A DNA stretch of 64,000 bases from Lachnospiraceae bacterium (GCA_900766925.1 CAAFXG010000024.1:14351-78350); one strand, 5' to 3'. Shown: positions 56,501-62,460, counted from the first letter of the stretch. The notes: generated from the sequence alone by a model not told the origin. Translations and numbers: made by a program.

Positions 56501-57580
56501 CTCAATCCATGCCAAAACAGGGAATTCACCTAAAACTATCTCGTTTCCGGCAGCATCATACTTAACCACAGGACAATCAATGGTATTTGCATGTTCCTTA
56601 TTATGAAGCTTTGAGCCATCTAAGGTTATGGTTATCTTTTTATCATTTACATTCTTGGAATTATTAAGATCCATGACATAAGAAAGCTGCTGTGTCAGAC
56701 TTCTCTCATATTTAGAAGACAATTTATATGTCATATAGAAGGTATCTTTGTTATACAGCTTTACAAAGGCAAGGGAAGGTCTTACCATCTCATTTTTGGT
56801 AGCCTTGTATAATGAATCAACTCCGTAATATCCGACCATTCTGCTTCTTCTATAATTTTCTGTACGGTCACATATATCTGCAGACATGGCATCCTCATTT
56901 TTGCCATGGGTATCGCCATCCATGCCAAGATAAATAAACTTATCATTTTTGTCGCTATACATTACTGAGAACACCTGACCGTCATCAGGTGTTATTTCAA
57001 TACAAATAGCGGCACCGTTTCCGCCACCGTCTTTATTGCCATCTCCATTTAAAATTGAACTATCATAAACATATGCACCGACTAATTCAAATACCCAATA
57101 TGCCTCGGGATTACTCTTCATAAACTCTTTAGGATTGCTTAAATACTCCTCGTAATCTCCGGTCTCCGCACGAAGTGACAAAATTTCATTCTGATACAGC
57201 TTTGGCTCCGTCTTACCATAGCTTTGCGGAAAAAGCTTCTGCATATCATATGCATTTCCATCACAATCCTTTATTTGCGAAATATTGTCGGTAATATTCA
57301 GCCCGATTCCTTTATATTTAAGTCCGCTTTCATCCTCACCGGAAGACTCCGCCAAGGCAGCTTTAAAATCCTCTAGTCTGCCATCAGCAGCAAATTCTGA
57401 CAACTGATTCTGGGCAGCAATAAAAAGAGACTGAGCATACTCATTTTCCCTGTTGAAATCTGACCAGTCCTGCCACTGAAGCATACCGGAAACAGACAAT
57501 GACAGCATTATGGTTAAAATCGCCATCGCCACTATCATTTCTATAAGAGTAAAACCTTTATTTTCTCTCTTATGTATCAT
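44564..57580 (-). CDS. Giant 4338-residue prepilin-type GLUG-repeat protein
   Basis: First gene of the pilus locus. A class III prepilin signal MIHKRENKG|FTLIEMIVAMAILT, with Glu5, leads into a helix and a pilin-like head (to about 480). About three dozen GLUG-type repeats (GGI-x-GYN pattern) fill about 620-2440. The array is broken by a segment at about 1170-1365 that looks like two CBM2-type beta-sandwiches (Trp, NxT, APGGT and PGNTT motifs). Residues about 2540-2660 and 2740-2865 are a duplicated module ending RGFTYIP and RGFSWIP, and a fibronectin III-like stretch begins near 2980. Ordinary prepilins have 100-300 residues. GAGGTGA precedes ATG. Pilus-tip adhesin is the inferred role. Confidence 0.85.
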   Translation of the reverse strand: MIHKRENKGFTLIEMIVAMAILTIMLSLSVSGMLQWQDWSDFNRENEYAQSLFIAAQNQLSEFAADGRLEDFKAALAESSGEDESGLKYKGIGLNITDNISQIKDCDGNAYDMQKLFPQSYGKTEPKLYQNEILSLRAETGDYEEYLSNPKEFMKSNPEAYWVFELVGAYVYDSSILNGDGNKDGGGNGAAICIEITPDDGQVFSVMYSDKNDKFIYLGMDGDTHGKNEDAMSADICDRTENYRRSRMVGYYGVDSLYKATKNEMVRPSLAFVKLYNKDTFYMTYKLSSKYERSLTQQLSYVMDLNNSKNVNDKKITITLDGSKLHNKEHANTIDCPVVKYDAAGNEIVLGEFPVLAWIENDFTIHVVWDAADVQATTFVYGQELEDICSDDENVSSSTRFSQTYSFFRFGVKPGNVYASVKATGAGYTDSKIISNFNNLNPLKNQGERHTCFAGESTSDDSKAYTYSVNNARHLYNIRYTEGISYADYNKAYASVTESVTFKLKSDIDWSKFQKEGQLYNSYSKSGIFQLSSLDNKLTDVNGTLIESVTNLNCGFPSIAAVRTEDVIDGNDKTIKGISVAEISNALFGNYNKIKDRRVVIGENRPTGFVNVNYGTIKNLKLDSLTSFGANIVGGFCGINAGVVTNLTLLNSKDTSLVSGRKNVGGVIGFQMPTDENLIIEKLTNRAPVFGVEAVGGIVGMMRNEFSLVNVDELTGLSDKTKQLLDDSNDFSITLRECKNYGFVSGVNSSLLYGIYKEDETSTVNAETLDPEEARYIGGIAGYCYNRYASDESTDRIKIEQCTSSPQYGDEKLTDILADGDKLTERLKGVYVGGITGYNFFSEINNCNTDSDSGQEGYLFGYKYVGGIVGFNIGPASGIIGSDKGGQGTNNNHVIAYEYAGGITGCNSGVMDKDSLDNKLLTATDMDPEKLEGILIPDMNTNLKVKIEKWINKGVVIATNKYSGGITGYNTGYIYSCNSIVEADIAEKYFNTLCAGDFAGGIAGYNNGIIGNTKRIVSSDGKKATIASDGEKFATVCYVKGHNYVGGIVGYNDVDSIVEDYSVSSGYVSGDDGSCFVGGYAGLNASASLLMNTEAETPEARFIYSNPNSVEGSYFVGGSIGGNIINTKDLELVKRKNEKNDAFDAADSVEPDYVYAEFTGIGTPWTDGEYYYSYPSFVVYNNTTNKISSWTCKPWSDDSIIVDACNGNGIYNPSTKTFEYNYQYACDIAPGGTASASCTLKSKSLDALNALTGKKFPVTFFAAENNKPGTQLGVYKGAAFCSAVLSVENGWSDNNVTYTVALTNTSNIVMPCARVDFDLPEGAVVNWTSCDKEFNGNVFGIYTNHHNYTLPGNTTAQYNFNITFNNAADKDKFTNTKPRLYFNSVLYAGGVLDNDESGNMPGSGNTPGSDTYDEVILAQFKSDNFLGLLSGKEFVGGFIGYNLLIENSNTEEWVNADNEDKEKGAVYVLQKKLVEEFNASDVTYSNDLKASLYDKKGILDDVNGRLGTGVITSDKLVEISGERASATTTSFGSICGEIFVGGVVGYNDNETRLNVINVENATPIEGSSAIECEAEQPGRATDYAGNDFTYTYSYTGGVIGKVSRKTTLDNCWNAPTGAVYSVGTYTGGLCEINEGNIKNCLVSNFGNSTTDYVGGICGLNKNEIINCVYEDKTVSGRNVVGGIVAENFGIVSDIELVNSKMIVSGISDGKRDGVCGLYAGYNGSTGNIILEKDISDVEITSGGRYAGAVVGYNEGCISNSKDTEYYASGNNIDRNLEVSGVIEGYKSVGGLIGCNNDADDTRIIHNYTNKMQVKATNGNVGGIIGENTSANSIHNCVNASVVTATDAGNAGGITSVNYSTIENCYNYKAIKAPKGKCGGIVAINGNPDLTEDENELAIIKNCTVTSDTEDSLVFESSLAVGGITAENSGIIYNNSLINVEVSNYSGRMGTDIGVVAGRNYDMGKILLSDSYAIQNCKAVINSNNSNAGGIAGLNKGLICPNDVYEDADSTTLTKINSRLTLKNATYGNLGGVAGVNTGIIMNISVFADIEGNLGSDSSGYGGIAGYSGYTKLANVPVTEDTAYPVIITNCTFDGKVHAIGSSGAPARIGGVVGINGYGSMIEECSVGAYDEDINGNSSEETRITELSAGDTSLNGMKPSETDTQSYVNLGGITGENYGYILACDNAANSMDSVKIIGFTGETSGIAGYNYEGGIITGYVDEDGNTRVLSTGKNWTVEQRCAENDHGPGGIIGINYSTESINYVDNYADVTCIYPTNNKAGGFIGAVGQDKAYYIEINNCNNYGNVRGNGHTGGFVGYTRIRGINFNNCTNYGNVYSQVDDVGGFLGCRFRTTTGVNFYGCKNHGSITLAAKATSKGIGGFLGESDSPDGNYTNEFYDCVNTGIITREGVNTATNKIGSFIGIGNGNNTFEICRNYNTAVCANGFVGEGGNSRFKNCFDSSNTVTTDVLHTPFSQRNPDKYSGLYTFDKNEKISPVSSISHKNYGVYYTMYMSSNHNLKMNGYNYSDLKNPEVFFMEPSESNTMDAASKTITLNFNLYYDNDSEGIDSFVTYFWNGNNNPTSTTVYDYTASAEFIYDDNHIETASGSGRGAYYLSDGNKMIIKNPSSVDKRPKTIRITYSCDDANVYLRGFTYIPYAEAKNVQAGALATESKCMYLAEKHDTRFNIAKVKCTNASSGQRDMTIRYSLPSGVVYRAPCDIMNIEWTSYSNFRVEASYGEEVSLELDVKNGNNPAGLDSFVFYLGNDNTNPSAAEKDIQKYYYKYYVEFIDEYDNVVKSEEVSDAEGSNDINASRQVVKVPAGLNSNVCKIVLHIQTEYRIKGTKKETTGGSNPGRVYFRGFSWIPKNETREWRMVAGADSYSTCSVIGGVYGGNSSYINRLLVDYNTANGKPYIYSPGSYSLGFYMDYASNDPLADKYLNDTTDYNESITASKDSGSRIDTYIDIDDKMVGFMKRNSIIYKKLATPRDLKISDFNGHYRFTWSPVADAYAYEVKYKVVDASGKSVLGNEYSDSVIRGSMICHYEVEMLDEWLEQGCSIEFSIRTLNAYHFTEAVNNECYDSDWVNSAEKVVRQKLIEPQMHLEIVSGNRTTFVLDNYDEYVEKGCDDCTIVVSLNNKNYEWDLSQHGKYRTPEYIALGYGSDTSIRLYAKPNDSIKDKYMDSPVYRSLFNAFGNNALIKEASYCPVSFTGFAGTDVDNMTYGVSYQMNTSLRDAFQIADISTFDNEVGATVSYSVDTTHTANSTSTANLTITASLKNLPEKWFAADCVDKITVRSYLYRSQFEYVHYGHDVATGIRLDGTVEKNQKILADIVDYNYIGENDTAPMANNIWDGNDLKAGYILIRQEDGTYNIIYNATIEMSKKAARETNEPYREYLNYAVAYKIYSNIAKETAADITVNSADFRESYWVRNVNCGVGNDFSSFNNVKIDSNELKFVNEIQEVPILNGSVVASSDEDGHTVYKLAWDKYYQDAVCWDASNNRYSGDRSNSTSRLTNVPENLVETWDEYSLKAGKAGIDSVDNYYSNGFNNSYRRKMMNSYYDNYSNASYKVVLIGTTLDGQRAILETKNVTEPTSLGTISSYELEDGTIKDLTTLDNRTLTSYNLWDYECSFTDSNNAWNKYPIITARVIRLGEKTSVSSYDYNQGKKRTAANGATYILPRYADFSVTQKQRLSTIAKPDVNLAKDDGKFNTTSLAYTVEWGGITNTNQLQDLGGYMVTVSLKKAADDSRVTPTHYYYVRDIGIEENVKLAIDIDELYQNGIVEEIQSGMYSKTGDMRKAVIDLSDFNTGDRLLISVRAIAKEASVNYENGADGIANEIVVPNRIKTPLVDKLSLVVDGEGAGMPSYEDAVVSRINPDDDSEEIFTGSVDMNTYKKGVSFKYDSEDERYKSEKTARIVLSAAIYDEVPEGMLNDTTKHTGADATEEAEQAGYWNSGAVKTIYFKSSPLDLGYAYAGGVKNIDITRYEKYPGEYAGKWLKIALKATSATRIDSQWSDQDMAGETINYLWIHLPNLVLDNVDLREMDAVDSETGAIDGITRYYYDNSIHDDEPEDENVVSVNLVNKSLQFTEDKNLDGYNIYIVGKERLMETDGNDQYYIPSYNLYLQKHFALSAEEDEAFEDGTWDVFLAAANDKTGITDAVEKDADARENANGFEIAVCGQNEEAYYIGNIGSAYDGEASDTEQIIDLKDIEAVMGAYDVYAQLRYIPDGQNGKLVVVLPDVIAVEDSDYRANYDYFATMQLMLQPYISAPDASCTIGYSKLFSRIEPENAVSSWTTGVSAFSDAGVAVWLSNIRQMETALDNMQVEAALLNIATSTDAGNR
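50250..55720 (-). repeat. GLUG-type repeat array within the giant prepilin
   Basis: Degenerate repeats with the consensus [VI]GG[IV][VIAT]G[YF]N-x-G at 20-60-residue spacing, about 36 copies. They are conserved at protein level, with no long identical DNA repeats visible, so the array is old rather than recently expanded. The array is interrupted near 53490-54060 by the CBM2-like segment. Confidence 0.8.
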
Positions 57581-57634
57581 CTAATCACCTCAAAATTCAT
57601 GAATGATTGTTCTTACTTTGCACTAACACATACC

Positions 57635-57640
57635 ATTATA
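57635..57640 (-). promoter_or_regulatory. Possible promoter of the pilus locus
   Basis: Minus-strand consensus TATAAT in the 80-nt gap before the giant prepilin; the -35 position (TAGAAT) is poor and overlaps the end of aroE-aroK. Activator dependence or read-through from aroE-aroK is possible. Confidence 0.3.
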
Positions 57641-57660
57641 AACCAAAACAAGCAAAAATT

Positions 57661-59076
57661 CTATAGTTCCATATATTTTGTAATATCTTCCAACGTTATA
57701 TCAACAGTATCAATGATGATATCTGCTGCACTTTCATATTTGGGATTTCTCTCCAGAAGCATATCCGAAATACGTTTGTATGGATTATCACAGGAAAGCA
57801 ACGGTCTGTCCGTAGAATCTTTAACACGCTCATATATTGTATCGGCATCAGCCTTAAGATAATACACCTTACCTATTTTTTTTAAAAGGACAGCATTTTC
57901 ACTTCGCAGAGGCAGTCCACCCCCTGTGGAAATAACACATCCGCTTAATTTTCCCTTTAATTCTTCTAAAACAGATGTTTCCAGTCTTCTGAAAAAATCT
58001 TCCCCTTTTGTTGCAAATATCTCATTAATTGACATACCTGTTTTTTCCACAATGTATTCGTCAGTATCAATGAACCTGTAACCATATTTTCCGGCAATAT
58101 ATTTACCGACTGTTGTCTTACCGGCCCCCATGTATCCAATAAGGACAATGTTGTTTGTTTTATTGAGTTTTCCCCCATATACCGCCTCATACAGCTTTTC
58201 GTATACCTTTTCTGATATCTCGTCCGTTATTTTTATCTTATTCCAGAGTTCATATGCCATAATCCCCTGGTAAAGAAGCATTTTTAAGCCATTAAAGCAT
58301 TTAATACTCTTCTCTCTGAGAAGCTTAATGAACGGAGTTTCTGCCGGATTATAAATCAAATCTATCCCACATTCAGCCATTTCATATAAATTTACATCAT
58401 CAATTAAAGGTAATCCATCACCCTCATGCAACCCAACTGATGTACACTGAATAAAAATATATTTGTCATTAGGTATATCCTTGTAGTCACAGGCCGCCAC
58501 TGCTTCCACCTTATCACAGTTAAAGCATTCATTCATATCTTCAGCAATAACCTTTGCATTATCGTATGTTCTGTTTAATACAAATACCCTTGCCACACCA
58601 TAATTCAGGCACATATAGGCAACAGCCCTTGCCGCACCTCCTGCACCAAGCATGATAACCTTTTTGTTATTTAAATTGATTCCTTCACTTTCTATTGCAC
58701 GTGCAAGCCCCGGCATATCTGTATTGTAACCTTTAAATCCGTCTTTTACCCTTACCAACGTGTTTACTGCACCGATTGCCCTTGCGGCATCGTCAATTTC
58801 AACCAGATACTGCATAACCTCCTGCTTATATGGAACGGTAATGTTCAAGCCAAGTATATCTTCCTCAAACGCAGCACGAACACACTCTCCCAAATTCATT
58901 TCCGGTTCTACATGAAATGGCACATACCTCTCATCAAGCCCCAGCATTTCAGATAAATTATCGTGAATCACAGGTGACAGTGTGTGTTTGATAGGATGTC
59001 CGAAGATTCCAAGCATCTTACTTGCACTAACATCCCTATATTCATCTATAATCAAATTCTTTAAATCAATTGACAT
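57661..59076 (-). CDS. aroE-aroK: Bifunctional shikimate dehydrogenase / shikimate kinase
   Basis: 471 residues catalysing two steps of the shikimate path in one chain. AroE (1 to about 290): Ser-x-Ser region HTLSPVIHD near 31-39, catalytic Lys84 (NITVPYKQ), Asp120 (GYNTDMPG) and the NADP loop GAGGAAR at 144-150. AroK (about 298-471): P-loop GYMGAGKTT at 304-312, DTDEYI near 326 and the shikimate-binding FRRLE near 348-352, then GGGLPLR near 372. Both active sites look complete. AroE-AroK fusions are known but sporadic. AGGAG 7 nt before ATG. aroC lies nearby on the other strand. Confidence 0.95.
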   Translation of the reverse strand: MSIDLKNLIIDEYRDVSASKMLGIFGHPIKHTLSPVIHDNLSEMLGLDERYVPFHVEPEMNLGECVRAAFEEDILGLNITVPYKQEVMQYLVEIDDAARAIGAVNTLVRVKDGFKGYNTDMPGLARAIESEGINLNNKKVIMLGAGGAARAVAYMCLNYGVARVFVLNRTYDNAKVIAEDMNECFNCDKVEAVAACDYKDIPNDKYIFIQCTSVGLHEGDGLPLIDDVNLYEMAECGIDLIYNPAETPFIKLLREKSIKCFNGLKMLLYQGIMAYELWNKIKITDEISEKVYEKLYEAVYGGKLNKTNNIVLIGYMGAGKTTVGKYIAGKYGYRFIDTDEYIVEKTGMSINEIFATKGEDFFRRLETSVLEELKGKLSGCVISTGGGLPLRSENAVLLKKIGKVYYLKADADTIYERVKDSTDRPLLSCDNPYKRISDMLLERNPKYESAADIIIDTVDITLEDITKYMEL

Positions 59077-59114
59077 ATCAATTCTCCTAACAGGTATAAA
59101 TTACACATAATAGA

Positions 59115-59152
59115 TTATAAAAAAAAATGGACTATCATGCAATAGTCCATTT
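59115..59152 (-). terminator. Rho-independent terminator of rpsO
   Basis: Perfect 11-bp stem (arm AAATGGACTAT, 6-nt loop) ending in a long T-run on minus, about 57 nt past the rpsO stop. Confidence 0.9.
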
Positions 59153-59208
59153 TATAGTGTGTGTGATTTATTTGTGTATTGTTATGTTTTCTAAAGTATT
59201 GTTGTTTA

Positions 59209-59475
59209 CTACTTTCTAAGGCCTAACTGCTCAATCAATGTTCTGTAACGATCGATGTCCTTGCCCTTAAGATATGCAAGAAGATTTCTTCTCTGACCTA
59301 CCATCTTAAGAAGACCTCTTCTTGAATGGTAATCCTTTGGATGAACCTTAAAATGTTCATTTAACTCATTGATTCTTGCTGTAAGTAAAGCAATCTGAAC
59401 CTCAGGAGAACCTGTATCGCCTTCGCATCTGCCATACTTCTCAATGATTTCTTTCTTCTGCTCTGTTGTAATCAT
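59209..59475 (-). CDS. rpsO: 30S ribosomal protein S15
   Basis: 88-residue small-subunit protein that binds 16S rRNA and nucleates platform assembly. The family motifs are intact: [17 protein letters not shown] near 19-35, [19 protein letters not shown] near 48-66. AGGAGG lies 8 nt upstream of ATG. It is a single-gene unit with its own promoter, a leader hairpin and a terminator. Confidence 0.98.
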   Translation of the reverse strand: MITTEQKKEIIEKYGRCEGDTGSPEVQIALLTARINELNEHFKVHPKDYHSRRGLLKMVGQRRNLLAYLKGKDIDRYRTLIEQLGLRK

Positions 59476-59509
59476 GCTAGCTTCCTCCTAATTATTTTTT
59501 ACCCTGTCA

Positions 59510-59541
59510 CTGAGTATTGGTCGGAGTGTCCATATACTAAG
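59510..59541 (-). promoter_or_regulatory. Leader hairpin of rpsO, possible S15 autoregulatory element
   Basis: Minus RNA CTTAGTAT-A-TGG can pair with CCA-ATACTCAG around a 9-nt loop: 11 base positions with one mismatch and one bulge. It lies 34 nt before the start codon. S15 binds its own leader in several bacteria, with variable folds. Confidence 0.45.
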
Positions 59542-59555
59542 TAACGGCAAGTGAT

Positions 59556-59584
59556 ATATTAACATAAAGATTATTGGTTGTAAA
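59556..59584 (-). promoter_or_regulatory. Sigma-A promoter of rpsO
   Basis: Minus-strand TTTACA (59579-59584), 17-nt spacer, TAATAT with TGT extension (59556-59561). The leader is about 72 nt. Confidence 0.65.
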
Positions 59585-59603
59585 CCCTAAAATAAATTAC
59601 TGC

Positions 59604-59632
59604 TTTATATTTTCTTAAAAAGAAGTTATAAT
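59604..59632 (+). promoter_or_regulatory. Sigma-A promoter of aroC
   Basis: Plus-strand TTTATA (59604-59609), 17-nt spacer, consensus TATAAT (59627-59632), 33 nt before the aroC ATG; AAAGGA is the ribosome site. It is divergent from the rpsO promoter. Confidence 0.6.
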
Positions 59633-59665
59633 CTATAAAGAAATAGCAGAAAGGATATTTTAAAT

Positions 59666-60769
59666 ATGGCAGGCTCAACATTTGGAACACTATTTAAAAT
59701 TACAACCTGGGGTGAATCACATGGGAAGGCACTTGGCGTAATAGTCGACGGCTGCCCTGCAGGTATTTCTCTCTCAGAAAGCGATATACAACCTTACCTG
59801 GACAGAAGGAAGCCCGGACAGAGTGCATTTTCAACCAAAAGAAATGAATCTGATTGTGTTGAAATTTTATCAGGAGTTTTTGAAGGTAAAACAACCGGCA
59901 CACCAATTTCACTTATCGTATATAATCAGGATCAAAAGTCCAAGGACTACGGTGACATCGCAACAAGCTACAGACCGGGACATGCTGATTACTGTTTTGA
60001 TGAAAAATATGGCTTCCGTGATTACAGGGGTGGAGGCCGTTCATCGGGTCGTGAAACCATAGGAAGAGTCGCTGCAGGTGCAATCGCTTCAAAGGTGCTC
60101 AAAGAACTTGGTATCAGCCTGACTGCATATACCCGTTCTATAGGAGATTGTGTAATTGACTATTCCCGATTTGATATTGATGAAATCAATAATAATCCAC
60201 ACTATATGCCGGATAAGGAATGTGCCCAACAAGCCTCAGATTTCTTAAGCAACATAATGAAGGAGCTTGATTCAATCGGTTCCTCTGTAGAATGTATCAT
60301 TTCCGGAATGCCGGTTGGTGTAGGAGAACCTGTTTTTGACAAGCTCGACGCCAGACTGGCTCAGGCAATTATGTCCATAGGTGCTGTCAAGGCTGTTGAA
60401 ATAGGTGATGGCACTGCCGTCGCAACTTCAAAAGGCTCATTTAATAATGACAATTTTAAAATTCAGGACAATTGTGTAACTAAGCTTTCAAATCACTCAG
60501 GAGGGATTCTGGGTGGCATGAGTGATGGGTCAGATATACTTGTTCGCGCATCCTTCAAACCGACTCCTTCTATTTTCAAGGAACAACAAACAATAAATTC
60601 TTCTCACGAGAATATAAAGATTGCAATAAAGGGGCGTCATGACCCTATCATTGGTCCAAGAGCAGTTGTTGTAGTAGAAGCAATGTGTGCATGTACAATC
60701 CTTGATCTGCTTATGCAGAACATGTCATCAAAGATTGACAACCTTCAAAAAATCTACGGTAAATTGTAA
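59666..60769 (+). CDS. aroC: Chorismate synthase
   Basis: Last step of the shikimate pathway (EPSP to chorismate), FMN-dependent. Signatures are GESHGKALG at residues 13-21, YRPGHADY near 101-108, RGGGRSSGRETIGRVAAG near 120-137, NHSGGILGGMSDG near 274-286, and GRHDP near 318-322. 367 residues, full length. It is the only plus-strand gene of the window, head to head with rpsO, and convergent with xerD. It has its own promoter. Confidence 0.97.
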   Translation: MAGSTFGTLFKITTWGESHGKALGVIVDGCPAGISLSESDIQPYLDRRKPGQSAFSTKRNESDCVEILSGVFEGKTTGTPISLIVYNQDQKSKDYGDIATSYRPGHADYCFDEKYGFRDYRGGGRSSGRETIGRVAAGAIASKVLKELGISLTAYTRSIGDCVIDYSRFDIDEINNNPHYMPDKECAQQASDFLSNIMKELDSIGSSVECIISGMPVGVGEPVFDKLDARLAQAIMSIGAVKAVEIGDGTAVATSKGSFNNDNFKIQDNCVTKLSNHSGGILGGMSDGSDILVRASFKPTPSIFKEQQTINSSHENIKIAIKGRHDPIIGPRAVVVVEAMCACTILDLLMQNMSSKIDNLQKIYGKL

Positions 60770-60783
60770 TATTATCCAAAAAT

Positions 60784-60834
60784 ATAAGGGGGGTGCCGCA
60801 TTAGCGATATATTTCTAATGTGACAACCCCTTAT
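60784..60834. terminator. Bidirectional terminator between aroC and xerD
   Basis: Imperfect stem of about 18 bp (outer ATAAGGGG / CCCCTTAT, inner CATTAG / CTAATG) with a 10-nt loop, just past the aroC stop and past the xerD stop in the other direction; A/T runs on both sides. Confidence 0.75.
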
Positions 60835-60877
60835 TATACTCTATGAACCTTATAGAACATATGATATTATACTTTAT

Positions 60878-61768
60878 TCAGTTAGCAGCCCTTGCTCTTG
60901 GGTGTGCCTTATCATATTCTTCTTTTATTCTGCTTTGTCTGCTCTTTAAATAAATCTGTGTTGTAGATATATCTGAATGTCCAAGCATTTCCTGAACAGC
61001 TTTCAAATCTGCCCCATTACTTACAAGGTGCGACGCAAATGAATGTCTGATTGTGTGCGGGGTTATATCCTTTTCAATTCCGGCCTTTCTTGCATATGAC
61101 TTTATAAGCTTCCAAAAGCCCTGTCTTGACATCGGTTTTCCCTTCATGTTGGTAAATAGGAACTCACTGTCATCACACATATTATTTCTTACATTCCTGA
61201 TATAATTTTCTAATGCTGTTTTAGCTGCATTCTCAATCGGAATAACACGTTCCTTATTTGAATCCCTGCACAATATATAATTCATTGTGAGATTAACATC
61301 ATCAAGCTTAAGAGAAATAAGCTCCGAAACTCTCATTCCGGTAGCATACAAAAGCTCCAGCATAGCCTTGTCCCTAATCTCCTTAGGTGTATTTTTAGAA
61401 GGCTGTTCTAAAAGTTGATTTATTTCTTTTATGGTGAGGACCTCAGGAATTTTCTTTTCAATTTTAGGAGGTCTGATTTGTTCAGCAGGATCCTCAGATA
61501 TTATACCTTTTTTAAACAAATACATAAAAAAAGATTTAATGCTGGCAATACTCCTTGAAACAGTGGCAGACGACATGTCCTGCTCCTGTAAAAATAATAC
61601 ATACGAACTAAGATCCGTAGCATTAACCTCTCTGACATCTTTAATCTTAACAGAAGAAAGATAACTACACAGCTTCAATAAATCTCTTCTATACGAAGCA
61701 ACTGTATTACTACTAGCCTGCTTTACATTATTCAAATAAAATATGTAATCCTCAACGTAGCTAACCAT
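60878..61768 (-). CDS. xerD: Tyrosine recombinase XerD-like
   Basis: Site-specific recombinase for dimer resolution at dif. 296 residues. N-terminal SAM-like DNA-binding domain (1-90), catalytic domain with Arg146 (ATGMRVSEL), Lys172, His238 and Arg241 (HTIRHSFASH), His264 (MLGHSDI) and nucleophile Tyr273 (TTQIY). All six residues are in place. ATG 61768 is chosen, with GAGGGG 8 nt upstream; an earlier TTG lacks one. Its place next to a SpoIIM-like gene and a Nudix gene follows the Bacillus nudF-spoIIM-xerD region, which argues for housekeeping XerD rather than an integrase. No attachment site was seen. Confidence 0.92.
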   Translation of the reverse strand: MVSYVEDYIFYLNNVKQASSNTVASYRRDLLKLCSYLSSVKIKDVREVNATDLSSYVLFLQEQDMSSATVSRSIASIKSFFMYLFKKGIISEDPAEQIRPPKIEKKIPEVLTIKEINQLLEQPSKNTPKEIRDKAMLELLYATGMRVSELISLKLDDVNLTMNYILCRDSNKERVIPIENAAKTALENYIRNVRNNMCDDSEFLFTNMKGKPMSRQGFWKLIKSYARKAGIEKDITPHTIRHSFASHLVSNGADLKAVQEMLGHSDISTTQIYLKSRQSRIKEEYDKAHPRARAAN

Positions 61769-61908
61769 CACTAAACCCCTCAAATACTAACATGGCTTGT
61801 ATACTATACAACCATTATAATGATTAATTTACATAAAATCAAACACATTTTTTCCCGTTTTTCCTAGAGTTTAAGCCACTTTTTTTAAAAAATACAAAAT
61901 AGAGGATG

Positions 61909-62460
61909 TCATATTTGAACAGTCACCATATATTGATAAAATTGTTTTAAAAAAAATCTCGAAAAAAAGCATTCCGATACAATTCCAATTACAAACAGTA
62001 TTGTCAAAGCTATAATTCTTTTTGCATTCTTTTGTTCCAAATTTCTCCTGTCATTACTATCCCGCAATAACCATAAAAAAATTATATATGCAATATAATG
62101 TGGAACAACATACAAAATCAGGAGAAAAACACCTGTAATCCCCTCATAGTACGTCTGAACCGTAACCATCACACCAAACATTGCACTAAGGAGACATATA
62201 ATTGCATTATATACATAATCGGCATTCAACAATTTCATACACAAAACTACTACAAATAACTGTTCAAGTCTGTGAATCACCAGATAGACTAAGGCTTGCA
62301 GGCTGTCCTTTTCTATATTGAATCCTATATCATATACCGACATACTCAGATAAGAAAAGCAAAAGCCATATCTCAAAAACATATTCACTATAAACGAAGA
62401 AATGAACAACGCAATAACAGAACACATTACTCTTTTGTATCTGATATCCACATAACCCAT
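61909..62460 (-). CDS. Polytopic membrane protein, SpoIIM-like
   Basis: 183 residues with four or five hydrophobic segments and a C-terminal short tail. YEGITGVFLLILYVVPHYI near 104-122 resembles the SpoIIM core, and the Nudix-this-xerD order matches Bacillus. SpoIIM forms part of the DMP engulfment machine in spore formers. Identity is low and the protein is shorter than Bacillus SpoIIM (about 214), so the call rests mainly on neighbours. Whether the organism sporulates is not shown. The ribosome site (AAGGAAG) is about 12 nt from ATG, further than usual. Confidence 0.5.
   Translation of the reverse strand: MGYVDIRYKRVMCSVIALFISSFIVNMFLRYGFCFSYLSMSVYDIGFNIEKDSLQALVYLVIHRLEQLFVVVLCMKLLNADYVYNAIICLLSAMFGVMVTVQTYYEGITGVFLLILYVVPHYIAYIIFLWLLRDSNDRRNLEQKNAKRIIALTILFVIGIVSECFFSRFFLKQFYQYMVTVQI

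Noticed and set aside
60878..61768. xerD as an integrase of a mobile island
   Set aside because: Neighbours and length match chromosomal XerD; no attachment repeats, tRNA or phage genes are near.
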